Shown here one piece after another: positions 26,233 to 35,023 of a stretch of DNA of 64,000 bases (positions are counted from its first letter, which is position 1; each line of letters opens with the position of its first letter). The translations under genes and the position numbers were made by a program. Origin of the DNA: Gloeocapsopsis sp. IPPAS B-1203 (lineage in GTDB: Bacteria > Cyanobacteriota > Cyanobacteriia > Cyanobacteriales > Chroococcidiopsidaceae); NCBI RefSeq assembly GCF_002749975.1, contig NZ_PEIG01000009.1, positions 1 through 64,000 on the forward strand, read 5' to 3'. The notes under the pieces are model-generated. The model saw only the letters and a list, made by a program, of their open reading frames with translations. It was not told the DNA's origin and searched no databases.

Positions 26233-26628
26233 ATGAACAATCAAATGACCTGGAAATATATATTTCAACTCAAGGCTGTCATTAATTGGGTTGAATCGAT
26301 ATTTTTGCTACTATCCGACCAATGGATTCGCGAGGTGCTTGGCGAAAAACCTCTCATCAATTCTGAATATTCACACCTATTTCTCGCATTAGTATTTGCG
26401 ATCGGGATTGGCTATTGGTGGGTTGGTAACGACATCTCCCGCAATCATGGCATCGTGAAACTTGGAATTATTGCGCAATCTTCGGTCTTCCTTGTGCTGG
26501 CTTATCATACTTTGATCAGCAATCTTCACCCTTTTTATTTAATTCCAGGTGTGATTGACCTGACTTTTGCTATTCTCTTTGGTATCTTTTTAAACTCTTA
26601 CAATCGTACTCAAACAGCTACAGAGTAG
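26233..26628 (+). CDS. Four-helix membrane protein, hypothetical
   Basis: 131 residues with membrane segments around 14-30, 47-66, 78-95 and 102-120. No cysteines or catalytic motif. The gene starts 46 bases after the hemerythrin gene and may be co-transcribed. Its size and pattern (short loop with GNDISRNHGIVK) suggest a DoxX-like or other small multi-pass family, but I cannot assign one. Confidence 0.6.
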   Translation: MNNQMTWKYIFQLKAVINWVESIFLLLSDQWIREVLGEKPLINSEYSHLFLALVFAIGIGYWWVGNDISRNHGIVKLGIIAQSSVFLVLAYHTLISNLHPFYLIPGVIDLTFAILFGIFLNSYNRTQTATE

Positions 26629-26915
26629 AGGAATTGTTGCTCATAGCCTGCACAATTTTCTCGTTTTACTGTTACTTAAATCGTATTATAGTTTAAGTTG
26701 TTTGGCAATTATAAAAACACCTATAACTTTAATGACTTATGTAGTTCAATAAACAGTTGATTTGATGAATTCAAAGATAATATTAAATTGTTTCTATTAT
26801 TTGTAATAAAAAATACTAACTTTGTTAAAACTAATTCATTTCTTTAGATAGAAAAAGCTGAGTAGATCGATTTGATAAGTTTTCAGAAGAGTACGATATT
26901 ATGCATATTATTAGT
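26629..26915. other. Intergenic, AT-rich
   Basis: No gene seen; leads into MITE copy E. Together with 27080-27330 it separates the membrane protein gene from the PHA locus. Confidence 0.35.
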
Positions 26916-27079
26916 AGACCTCCTGGATGAATCACATATTGCTCTACGACTAAAGTTAAGGCTATCCAAGCAAAGTGTACCTTCGTACACTCAAAAGCTT
27001 TTTAGCAGAAAGTCCACGGAGGTGGACTTTGTTTATTTAGCAAGCGAATTCATTCGCCCAGCATTCTCCAGACGCTGCT
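26916..27079 (+). repeat. MITE-like element, copy E
   Basis: Left terminal repeat AGACCTCCTGGATGAAT is good; the right one has decayed (CATTCTCCAGACGCTGCT). Internal GTGTAC-CTTC-GTACAC and AAGTCCAC-GGAG-GTGGACTT hairpins are perfect; the third is CGACTAAAGTTA, disrupted on one side. Length matches copies C and D. Confidence 0.88.
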
Positions 27080-27330
27080 ACTTGAAAGAATAGGAATTAT
27101 ATTTGTTGTTTAAAACTCAACTGGCAAATTTAAGAGGCTTTGTGGATGGTCATTTTCAGTATTTTTTTAATTATCAATATAGTTAATTTACTGCAAACAA
27201 AAAACTACTTTGAAGAAGAAAAAGAACATAAAATTTATCCCAAAAATTATAAAGTTATTAGTTACTTCCATTTATGACTATAAAGAAAGTAATCCAAGCT
27301 TTAGTAATGATAAAGAATTAGGGAGTACCA

Positions 27331-28350
27331 TTGATGCAACTGAAGCCGATTGATCAACAAGTCGTTGTCGTCGTTGGGGCTTCCAGCGGGATTGGACGCG
27401 AAGCGGCGCTGCAATTTGCTAAACATAAAGCTAAACTTGTTGTCGCTGCACGGAGTGAGTCGGGACTGCAATCTTTAGTAGAAGAAATTCGGCAATTGGG
27501 GAGTGAGGCGATCGCAGTCGTTGCTGATGTGACAGTATTCGATCAAGTTAAAGCGATCGCAGATCGTGCTGTTGAAGCGTATGGACGACTAGATACGTGG
27601 GTGCATACTCCCGCTACTGGCGTATTTGCGAGTTTTGAAGACACAAAGCCTGATGAGTTCAAGCGTGTTATTGATATCGGCTTAACAGGACAAGCATACG
27701 GTGCAATGGCAGCACTACCGCATCTCAAGCGTGAGGGACGAGGGGCGTTAATTCATATTTCGTCAGTTTTGGGTAGGCGAAGTCTACCGCTGCAAAGTTC
27801 GTATTGTTCTGCAAAACATGGTGTTGAAGGCTTTCTAGAAGCCCTGCGCGTCGAACTACAACATGAAAAAATACCGATTAGTGTGACAAGTATATTACCC
27901 GCTTCAGTTAACACGCCCTTTTACAACAATGTGCTGACAAGATTAGGTGTCAAACCATCAGGTGCACCACCTTACTACGAACCTAGCTTAGTTGCTGACG
28001 CAATTGTTTATACTGCAACTCATCCTACTCGTGACTTTCTCGTCGGAGATGTAGCCAGAGTCACCGATCTCCTTCAGCGATTGTCACCTTCGTTAGTCGA
28101 TTTTGTGCTAGCCAACGTTGGCTATCAACTCCAGCGCACGTCAGAACCAAAATCTGAAGATGCACCTAATAATCTTTACGAACCAATTCCAGCCAACGAC
28201 AAAGTTGAGGGAGACTTTGGTAATTTAGCAATACCGAGTATCGGTGACTGGTTAGATAAGAATCCCTTCCTCAAGTGGGGTGCAATCATGAGTACGGCTA
28301 CACTAGTATTTCTAGCTACACAGGCGTTCAAAAATGGGGGAAAAACATAA
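27331..28350 (+). CDS. Short-chain dehydrogenase/reductase with C-terminal membrane helix
   Basis: 339 residues. Rossmann motif VVGASSGIGREAA (T-G-x3-G-x-G type), the NNAG-equivalent HTPATG, catalytic Ser in ISSVLGRR, and YCSAKHGVE with the active-site Tyr and Lys. Longer than classical SDRs (~250); the extra C-terminus ends in a helix (WGAIMSTATLVFLATQAF) that may anchor it in a membrane. The gene is immediately upstream of phaE with its end near the phaE ribosome site, so it belongs to the phaE-phaC transcript. A role in supplying or reducing hydroxyacyl intermediates is possible but not shown. Confidence 0.85.
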   Translation: MMQLKPIDQQVVVVVGASSGIGREAALQFAKHKAKLVVAARSESGLQSLVEEIRQLGSEAIAVVADVTVFDQVKAIADRAVEAYGRLDTWVHTPATGVFASFEDTKPDEFKRVIDIGLTGQAYGAMAALPHLKREGRGALIHISSVLGRRSLPLQSSYCSAKHGVEGFLEALRVELQHEKIPISVTSILPASVNTPFYNNVLTRLGVKPSGAPPYYEPSLVADAIVYTATHPTRDFLVGDVARVTDLLQRLSPSLVDFVLANVGYQLQRTSEPKSEDAPNNLYEPIPANDKVEGDFGNLAIPSIGDWLDKNPFLKWGAIMSTATLVFLATQAFKNGGKT

Positions 28351-28351
28351 G

Positions 28352-29083
28352 ATGGATCAAGCAACACCCCTAGAATGCAATACCAATAAAGACGGGCAGA
28401 TCGAGAGTAACTATGCTCAGTTATGGCAAACTACAAAAGAGTTCAATCAACTTTGGATAGATCTATTAGCATTAGTGATAAATAATAGTAAATTTGGCGA
28501 TCGCTCACTATTGCTGGAGTTAAACGATCTTTACTGGGATATTTATGAAAAGACTTTTAGTCAATGGTTACAAAGTCCCAGTTTAGGAATTACCCGTGAG
28601 TTCAATCACAAGCTATTTCAAGGAATCGATACCTGGCTTAACTTCTGTAAAGCAAGCTTTGACTATCAAATTGTCATTACTGATGTTTGGGTAAAAACCT
28701 TCGCAGAAATACAGCAATTGGATTTCAATAAACAAGATCCCAACTGGCGAAAGCTATTGCAAGTTTGGAGTCACTCATTTGACCGCATATTTGCACAGAC
28801 ATTTCGTTCGGAAGAAGCCCTACAAATTCAAGGGAACTTCTTGAACACAGCCATGAAATATCGGTTTTATCAGCAACAGTTGATAGAACTATTTCTCAAA
28901 ATGTATGACCTGCCAGTTAAAAGTGAAATTGATGAACTTTACCGCAGCATCTACGAGTTGCGCAAGGAAGTTAAAAGCCTGAAAAAAGCTTTAACATCGC
29001 AAACAAAGGCACAACCAGCCGTACCAACTAAAGAAGAGAACATTAGAACTGCAAGTGTTTTGGGCGGAGTGTGGGGAGAATAG
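28352..29083 (+). CDS. phaE: Class III PHA synthase subunit PhaE
   Basis: 243 residues from the ATG at 28352, which is preceded by GGGGGA (28335-28340); an ATG at 28334 inside the preceding gene would add six residues. Class III PHA synthase needs PhaE with PhaC to polymerise hydroxybutyryl-CoA. Family landmarks are seen: YAQLW near the N-terminus, ELNDLYWDIYEKTFSQWLQ, SPSLGITREFNHKL, FAQTFRSEEALQIQG and the C-terminal helix YELRKEVKSLKKAL. No catalytic residues expected. The gene lies 15 bases before phaC. Confidence 0.92.
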   Translation: MDQATPLECNTNKDGQIESNYAQLWQTTKEFNQLWIDLLALVINNSKFGDRSLLLELNDLYWDIYEKTFSQWLQSPSLGITREFNHKLFQGIDTWLNFCKASFDYQIVITDVWVKTFAEIQQLDFNKQDPNWRKLLQVWSHSFDRIFAQTFRSEEALQIQGNFLNTAMKYRFYQQQLIELFLKMYDLPVKSEIDELYRSIYELRKEVKSLKKALTSQTKAQPAVPTKEENIRTASVLGGVWGE

Positions 29084-29098
29084 TTTAAAAAGGCAATA

Positions 29099-30151
29099 AT
29101 GTTTACAGAAATAGCCGAACTTTGGCAACGTGGTGAAATTTTTAGCCGTTTGCGCGAAGAAGACAATTTAATTGGAGTGACGCCGAAGGAAGAAGTCTAT
29201 CGCGAAGACAAGGTAATACTGTACCGCTTTATTCCACAAGTCAAAAATTTACTTAGCACCCCGATTCTGATTGTTTATGCCTTAGTTAACCGTCCTTATA
29301 TTGTTGATTTACAAGAGAAGCGATCGCTTGTTGCTAATTTGCTCAAACTCGGTGTTGATGTTTACTTAATTGACTGGGGTTATCCAACTCGGATCGATCG
29401 TTGGCTGACACTTGACGACTATATCAATGGCTACATTAATAACTGCATAGATGTCGTATGCGATCGCCACAACCTGGAGCAAATTAATCTTTTAGGAATT
29501 TGTCAAGGAGGAACCTTTAGCCTTTGCTACAGTTCGCTTTATCCAGAGAAGGTGAAAAACCTAATTGTGATGGTTACGCCTGTTGATTTTCATACTCAAG
29601 AGGGACTACTTAATGTTTGGAGTGGCTGTACTTTAGGCGCAAAAGCTCTAGATGTAGATCTTGCGATTAATACTTTAGGTAACGTTCCTGGCGACTGGCT
29701 AAATTTCCAATTTCTGATGCTGAAACCTTTTCAATTAGGAGTTGAAAAGTATATCAAATTCTTAGAAAGTAGTGACTCTGAGGAAAAAATTATCAACTTC
29801 TTCCGCATGGAAAAGTGGATTTTTGATAGTCCCGATCTAGCTGGAGAAACCTTTCGACAATATATGAAGGACTTTTATCAAGAAAATAAACTGATTAAAG
29901 GTCAGCTAGAAATAGAAGGAAATCCAATACATTTAGAAAATATTCGCATGCCAGTTTTCAATATATACGCTGAGCAGGATCATTTAGTACCGCCTATTTC
30001 TTCATTGGCTTTGGAGAAATACATTACTATTAGCGACTACACTGTAAGCTCTTTTCCGGTTGGGCATATTGGGATGTATGTGAGTAGTAAAGTACAAAAA
30101 AACCTGCCTATAGCGATCGCTGATTGGTTGAGAATAAGAGAGGAAAATTAA
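29099..30151 (+). CDS. phaC: Class III poly(3-hydroxyalkanoate) synthase PhaC
   Basis: 350 residues, the standard class III length. The lipase-like box GICQGG carries the catalytic Cys135; the Asp is in NIYAEQDHLVPP and the His in PVGHIGMYVS. Neighbouring signatures VYLIDWGYP and VMVTPVDFH are typical. It polymerises (R)-3-hydroxybutyryl-CoA into PHB on granules with PhaE. The transcript probably ends at the hairpin at 30384-30438. Confidence 0.95.
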   Translation: MFTEIAELWQRGEIFSRLREEDNLIGVTPKEEVYREDKVILYRFIPQVKNLLSTPILIVYALVNRPYIVDLQEKRSLVANLLKLGVDVYLIDWGYPTRIDRWLTLDDYINGYINNCIDVVCDRHNLEQINLLGICQGGTFSLCYSSLYPEKVKNLIVMVTPVDFHTQEGLLNVWSGCTLGAKALDVDLAINTLGNVPGDWLNFQFLMLKPFQLGVEKYIKFLESSDSEEKIINFFRMEKWIFDSPDLAGETFRQYMKDFYQENKLIKGQLEIEGNPIHLENIRMPVFNIYAEQDHLVPPISSLALEKYITISDYTVSSFPVGHIGMYVSSKVQKNLPIAIADWLRIREEN

Positions 30152-30383
30152 CGAACCTTATAAGTGATTGACTGAATTTGATAATATTTTGTATTTTTTC
30201 TCACATACTAACTTGATATGAACTTCTCTCTTTGGTTGTAACAGGCTGAATCTTACGATAGAAGTTTTATCAAGTTTTTACCATTATTTTGGTTGAGGAG
30301 GACAATATTTTCACTATTTTTTGAGGATAATATAAATAAATGGCTAAAATAAATTCAATTCATATTAGTTGAGTTCTAATAAA

Positions 30384-30438
30384 TCAGAATCCAGGAATTT
30401 ATATAGGTAGCTTTTGCTCTGGATTCTGACGTTTTTTT
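30384..30438 (+). terminator. Intrinsic terminator after phaEC
   Basis: 11-bp perfect stem TCAGAATCCAG / CTGGATTCTGA with a 24-base loop, followed by ACG and seven T. It lies about 230 bases past the phaC stop and before the convergent phasin gene. Confidence 0.7.
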
Positions 30439-30466
30439 GATCGAGGTTAACTTCTTATATTAACAC

Positions 30467-30745
30467 TCATTCAGATTTTTGCGTTTGTGATTTCCGTATT
30501 GTCTGAAAATATCCATTCCACAATTGCTGCTGAATTTCAATCGACATACGAGCAATTAGAGCTTGAGTTTCCAGCGAGTTTTTGATTAATTCCTCTTGAA
30601 AGTTCAATGTTTTTTCAACAGTATCAGAAAATTGTGTATTCACATTTTCCATACTCGGCATCGTGTCATTCCAGTTATTAAAAGCAGCCTTTTGAACTTC
30701 ACTTAACTGTCGAAAAAACTGTTCAACATTACTTGACCAATCCAT
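30467..30745 (-). CDS. Phasin-like PHA granule protein
   Basis: 92 residues, mostly amphipathic helix with many Gln, Phe and Asn (VEQFFRQLSEVQKAAFNNW, FQEELIKNSLETQALIARM). Short helical phasin-like proteins coat PHB granules in cyanobacteria, and its place between phaC and phaA strongly supports this role. It is transcribed opposite to the pha genes. The sequence alone is only weakly diagnostic; context does most of the work. Confidence 0.75.
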   Translation of the reverse strand: MDWSSNVEQFFRQLSEVQKAAFNNWNDTMPSMENVNTQFSDTVEKTLNFQEELIKNSLETQALIARMSIEIQQQLWNGYFQTIRKSQTQKSE

Positions 30746-30869
30746 AGCGATCGCTCCTACATTTAAATGAAATATCCTAACTATCTATTAACAATAATGT
30801 TGACAAATACGCAAGCACAAACACTACATTCACAAAGATAAAACATAAATTAATACATCTCCTCTTATT

Positions 30870-30945
30870 CTTACTCTGCGTTACGCCAGTTGCTACAACG
30901 GAGGAAACCTCCGCAACGCACTGGCTCCTCTGCGTCTCTGTGGTT
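30870..30945. repeat. Palindromic repeat upstream of phaA
   Basis: Nested inverted repeat: CGGAGG-AAA-CCTCCG inside GCCAGTTGC ... GCAACGCACTGGC, flanked by CTCTGCG on both sides. A related small hairpin is at 10137-10180. It lies directly before phaA and could affect the leader of that transcript. Confidence 0.6.
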
Positions 30946-30977
30946 CGTTAAAAATCCCTTTCACTCAACAAAGTTAT

Positions 30978-32168
30978 ATGCAAGAAGCCTACATCATCTC
31001 CACAGCACGTACACCCCTGGGTCGATTCGGAGGAGTACTTGCAAATTGTTCTCCGGTGGAGTTAGGTACACACACAATCCAAGCAGTCTTAAAACAAGCC
31101 GGAATCTCAGGTGAATCTTTAGATTTGTACATCCTGGGTAACGTACTTCGCGCCGGACACGGACAGTCATTACCGCGTCAAGCAGCTTTAAAAGCTGGAA
31201 TTCCAGAATCAGTAAACGGATACGCCGTTGACATGGTTTGCTCTTCAGCAATGATGAGCGTCATTAATGCAACCACTGCGATTAACGCCCAAGCTGCAGA
31301 TCTCGTGCTTGCAGGCGGAATGGAGTCAATGTCGCAGACAGGCTTTTTAATATCACACCGCGCACGGTGGGGATACAAATCGCTGAGTTCGCCAGAGCAA
31401 CTCACTGATATCCTACTCTACGACGGTCTTACCGATCCCACATCCTCAGAAACTATGGGAGAACAAGCTGAGCGCCTGGCATCAGCTTACAATATCGCGC
31501 GGGCGGAGTTAGATGAAGTCGCCTTATATTCACACCAACGAGCAGCGATCGCCACCGCACAAGGAACTTTTAAACGCGAAATTGCCCCGATTGAAGTCAA
31601 AAGTAAAACTGGAACCCTCCTTGTAGACAAAGACGAGGGAATTCGCCCAGAAAGCACATTAGAAAGCCTCAGCAGGCTCAAATCTGCATTTATCGAAGAT
31701 GGAATCTTCACGGCTGGTAACAGCAGCCAACTCTCAGATGGAGCCGCAGCGCTGGTTGTAGCGAGCAAAAAAGCCGTGGAACAGCACGGACTCAAACCAA
31801 TGGCACGGATTTTTGGCGGGACGTGGGTAGGTGGAGAAACTTGGCGCTTTCCAGAAGTGCCAATTGTGGCAGTGCAAAAGCTATTAGCCAAGTTAAAGAT
31901 GAGAATCTACGATTTTGATCTGTTTGAAAACAACGAAGCGTTTGCCTTAAGCAACGTGTTATTTAATCGACTTCTGGGTGTTCCCTACGAGAAGCTTAAT
32001 GTTCATGGAGGCGCGATCGCACTGGGACATCCGATCGGTGCTTCTGGGGCGCGAATTATTGTGACGCTACTCAATGCTTTACAGGAACGCGATGTGCAGC
32101 TAGGGTTAGCGGCGGTTTGTCATGGTACTGGTGGGGGGACAGCGATCGCAGTAGAACGATTGCAATAA
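30978..32168 (+). CDS. phaA: Acetyl-CoA acetyltransferase (beta-ketothiolase)
   Basis: 396 residues, typical thiolase length. It condenses two acetyl-CoA to acetoacetyl-CoA, the first step of PHB synthesis. Nucleophilic Cys in VDMVCSSAMMSV, GGMESMSQTGFL, NNEAFAL, the histidine in GGAIALGHPIGASGARI and the C-terminal second Cys in AAVCHGTGGGTA are all present. Begins at ATG 30978. The next gene is phaB, with a heptad inverted repeat between them. Confidence 0.95.
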   Translation: MQEAYIISTARTPLGRFGGVLANCSPVELGTHTIQAVLKQAGISGESLDLYILGNVLRAGHGQSLPRQAALKAGIPESVNGYAVDMVCSSAMMSVINATTAINAQAADLVLAGGMESMSQTGFLISHRARWGYKSLSSPEQLTDILLYDGLTDPTSSETMGEQAERLASAYNIARAELDEVALYSHQRAAIATAQGTFKREIAPIEVKSKTGTLLVDKDEGIRPESTLESLSRLKSAFIEDGIFTAGNSSQLSDGAAALVVASKKAVEQHGLKPMARIFGGTWVGGETWRFPEVPIVAVQKLLAKLKMRIYDFDLFENNEAFALSNVLFNRLLGVPYEKLNVHGGAIALGHPIGASGARIIVTLLNALQERDVQLGLAAVCHGTGGGTAIAVERLQ

Positions 32169-32171
32169 AGA

Positions 32172-32268
32172 TTGGGGAATGGGTAACGGGTAACGGGTAA
32201 TGGGTAACGGGTAATAGATATTCTCAATACATTACCAATTACCAATCACCAATTACCTATTACCAGTC
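32172..32268. repeat. GGGTAAT/ATTACCA heptad inverted repeat, site 2
   Basis: Five tandem units GGGTAAC/GGGTAAT, a 20-base spacer, then five inverse units (ATTACCAATTACCAATCACC and so on). It can fold into a long hairpin and lies in the phaA-phaB spacer. Confidence 0.8.
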
Positions 32269-32301
32269 TTAAATTTATATTCACTTTGTAGAGAGTAACT
32301 G

Positions 32302-33021
32302 ATGGTATCTTTGGGACTAGAGGATAAAGTTGTTTTAGTTACTGGTGGTAATCGCGGGATTGGAGCCGCTACTGTTGCGTTACTCGAACAGTTAGGTGCT
32401 AAGGTTGCTTATACGCATCGCAGCGATCGCATTAATCCACATGGTATGGCGATCGCAGCTGATGTTACTGATCCTGCAACGATGGAGCAAGTCGTCGAAA
32501 AGATTGAACAAACATTAGGTTCGATCTACGGAGTTGTGGCAAATGCAGGAATTACGCGCGACAATTTTTTCCCCAAACAAACAACTTCAGACTGGGATGC
32601 AGTCATTGACACGAATTTAAAGGGAGTCTATCACACACTCATGCCTGTGATTCCCAAAATGTACGAGCGGGGTGAAGGATCGCTTGTCTGTATCAGTTCA
32701 ATTTCCGGCGAACGTGGTAATGTTGGTCAAACTAACTATGCTGCATCCAAAGCAGGTTTAATTGGTCTAACGAAAACACTAGCGTTAGAGGCGGCGCGAT
32801 ACGGAGTCCGAGCTAATGTGGTAGCACCAGGATTTATCGATACAGATATGCTCCAGAGTGTACCCGACAAAGTAAAGCAACGGATTTTATCTGAGGTGCC
32901 TCTACGTCGCTTTGGCAAGCCCGAAGAAGTTGCCTGGGCAGTAGCATTTCTACTTTCACCGATTGCAAGTAGCTATGTTACAGGTACAGTCTTGCGTGTT
33001 AACGGCGCTTGTCATACTTGA
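32302..33021 (+). CDS. phaB: Acetoacetyl-CoA reductase
   Basis: 239 residues. NADPH-dependent SDR that reduces acetoacetyl-CoA to (R)-3-hydroxybutyryl-CoA for the PHA synthase. Motifs TGGNRGIGAAT, VANAGITRDNFF, catalytic SSISGERGNVGQTNYAASKAG and VAPGFIDTDM match PhaB/FabG. The distinction between PhaB and FabG rests on its position behind phaA; FabG activity is possible. Confidence 0.92.
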   Translation: MVSLGLEDKVVLVTGGNRGIGAATVALLEQLGAKVAYTHRSDRINPHGMAIAADVTDPATMEQVVEKIEQTLGSIYGVVANAGITRDNFFPKQTTSDWDAVIDTNLKGVYHTLMPVIPKMYERGEGSLVCISSISGERGNVGQTNYAASKAGLIGLTKTLALEAARYGVRANVVAPGFIDTDMLQSVPDKVKQRILSEVPLRRFGKPEEVAWAVAFLLSPIASSYVTGTVLRVNGACHT

Positions 33022-33055
33022 AATCAGGACAGAAGGGGCAGGCATACTTTTGGTT

Positions 33056-33131
33056 GTTGGTAATGGGTAATGGGTAACAGGTAATTTTTAATAAGTAATC
33101 TTTCCAATTACCAATTACCAGTTACCTACTT
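33056..33131. repeat. GGGTAAT/ATTACCA heptad inverted repeat, site 3
   Basis: Three direct units (GGTAATGGGTAATGGGTAAC), a short spacer and three inverse units. It lies between the convergent phaB and the hydrolase gene, where it could act as a bidirectional terminator. Confidence 0.8.
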
Positions 33132-33135
33132 TCAT

Positions 33136-33999
33136 CTACTTAACTTCAACTAAAAACTGATTCACTGCGTTACTAAACAGATCAGGACGTTCGACATGGG
33201 GTAAGTGACCGCAATCGGGTATCAAAGCAAGTTGTCCTCGCTGTAATCGGCTGACGGCGGTTTCTGCTTGATATTTGGGGAAAACCGAGTCATTCGTACC
33301 CCAGACAACAAGCGTTGGGATCGTCAACTGATTTAGTGTATCAAGTAATACCTCACGCTGTCCTATGAAATTTAACTGCGCTCGTAACGCGGATAAGCTA
33401 GCCTCCAGAAAGCCAGGGAGTAGTGACATTCGCTCTTGTTCGGCGATCCATATTGCTGGGACTTTTCCAGGATGTGTAAACAGTAATGTTGCTCGCAACC
33501 ACGATCGCGGCTTTGCGCCCAAAGGAGTTTTACATCCCGCGATCATAATCTCCCCATATCCAGGTAAGGTCAACTGCGATAGCAGTGGAGTGACAGCATA
33601 ACCCAATCCTGAACTGTCTACTAGCACGAGTGACGCAACGCGATCGCTATTCGATAATGCAAACCGCAAAGCAACAATACCACCTAACGAGTTTCCAGCC
33701 AATACCGCTTTTTCTATGTTCAGTGCATTGAGAAAGTCACTGACAAACTGCGTCAAAAAGTCTAGTGAATAGTTGAGATTAGGTTTGCTACTGTCGCCAA
33801 AACCAGGAAAATCTGGCGCATAGACGCGATACTGATTTGCTAGTCTAGGCAATACCCAAGACCAATCAATAGCACTGGCAGCATTTCCATGTAAGAGCAC
33901 TAATGGTAAACCATCTTCGCCTGCTGTAAAGTAACGAATTGTGAAACCATTTAAATTAATTTGCTGTTCTTTAACTACAGTGTTCACGCTTTGCTCCAA
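33136..33999 (-). CDS. Alpha/beta hydrolase
   Basis: 287 residues of the alpha/beta-hydrolase fold. Oxyanion region LLHGNAAS, nucleophile elbow AGNSLGG with the Ser at about residue 107, catalytic Asp in VVWGTNDSVFP and His in PDCGHLPHVERP. The pattern DFPGFGDSSKP is typical of MhpC/epoxide-hydrolase-like enzymes. Substrate unknown. It is divergent from psaB's end and convergent with phaB; no functional link to PHA turnover can be claimed, although it is next to that locus. Confidence 0.85.
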   Translation of the reverse strand: MEQSVNTVVKEQQINLNGFTIRYFTAGEDGLPLVLLHGNAASAIDWSWVLPRLANQYRVYAPDFPGFGDSSKPNLNYSLDFLTQFVSDFLNALNIEKAVLAGNSLGGIVALRFALSNSDRVASLVLVDSSGLGYAVTPLLSQLTLPGYGEIMIAGCKTPLGAKPRSWLRATLLFTHPGKVPAIWIAEQERMSLLPGFLEASLSALRAQLNFIGQREVLLDTLNQLTIPTLVVWGTNDSVFPKYQAETAVSRLQRGQLALIPDCGHLPHVERPDLFSNAVNQFLVEVK

Positions 34000-34336
34000 T
34001 GCTAATTTTTAATGAGTTCAAAAATAAATTACATTAATTAATACGTCTATGTTAATTAAGCTAACTAGGTTTCTTAGCTTTGGATGAATTGTTTTTTTGT
34101 AGTGCCAATAACAATCATCAGTAATATTCTGCAAAAACTGAGTAAGACTTAAAATATTTTATAGAATTCAATCCTTCTTAAGCTATATTACTATTTTTTG
34201 TTAAGTAATTCTGTGCTATATTTAAATTCTTTTAAAACTAAAAGTATATTTTATTACCGATAGTTGTTTTTTTACATCCAACTCCTTTCAATCATATTAT
34301 AATTTTATCTATTCGCCAGCTTACTAACAATAAAAA
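34000..34336. other. Intergenic, AT-rich, upstream of the hydrolase gene
   Basis: No coding frame or repeat seen. Holds the hydrolase promoter on the minus strand. Confidence 0.35.
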
Positions 34337-34413
34337 GCCTGAAGCGTTGACAAATACATAAGCCTTGGCAGAGCTACATTTCTGTAGGCTTTGTATCTTA
34401 ACCACTTTCAGGC
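34337..34413. ncRNA. Candidate structured RNA or palindromic element
   Basis: Three nested stems: outer GCCTGAA (34337-34343) with TTCAGGC (34407-34413); middle ATACA-t-AAGCCT (34354-34365) with AGGCTT-TGTAT (34386-34396), 11 pairs with one bulge; inner CAGA (34369-34372) with TCTG (34381-34384) and an 8-base loop. The strand is undecided because the structure is nearly symmetric. No poly-U tail follows on either strand, so it is not a simple terminator. It could be an RNA gene, an mRNA processing element or a small mobile palindrome. Confidence 0.35.
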
Positions 34414-34750
34414 AAGTAGGTACACATTGATCAGGAATTCACTAATACATAAAATAACCGGTATTACTAGCCTAAAACCATAACTAAAGAAGTAGATGTC
34501 TATTAAATATTTGTGTTGGTAAAGATACAAAATGCTGTTATTAAGTCACTGTAGGTTAGTTTATTAAAATAACTTTTAAACCTTTGGTTGAAGTTATCAT
34601 ATTTTACTAAATTTTTAATAAATAAAAATATTATAACTGTGCTGCTTTGTTCAAGTCATAGTGAATAAGTCTTTTAACAAAATGTGAAAAGTTTCTAAGT
34701 TGGTCAATATACAGCAAAGTAGGTGGACATAATTAAATATCACACTTGTT

Positions 34751-34872
34751 AAGGTCGGTAATGGGTAATGGGTAATGGGTAATAGGGAACTTAAAAAGCT
34801 TTTATCACTTGGCAATTAGCATTTAGCCACACAAACGAATTGCTACCAATGACCAATGACCAGTTACCAACC
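34751..34872. repeat. GGGTAAT/ATTACCA heptad inverted repeat, site 4
   Basis: Four direct units (GGTAATGGGTAATGGG...) and, after about 65 bases, inverse units of the CCAATGACCAATGACC and GTTACCAACC type. It lies about 90 bases downstream of the psaB terminator. Confidence 0.75.
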
Positions 34873-34952
34873 TTTTAATTACGTTTATTTTCACCCACTT
34901 ACTAAACTCATTTAACTTGTCATGGATATTAAATCCAGGCTATTAATTTTGC

Positions 34953-34984
34953 AATAAAAATCCTCGCCTTTCGACGAGGAAATA
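34953..34984 (-). terminator. Intrinsic terminator of psaB
   Basis: On the minus strand, stem TCCTCG / CGAGGA with an 8-base loop followed by TTTTTATTG. It lies about 40 bases after the psaB stop. Confidence 0.8.
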
Positions 34985-35023
34985 TGACTTATTTAAAACT
35001 GAAATTTAGCTAACTTAATTTGA

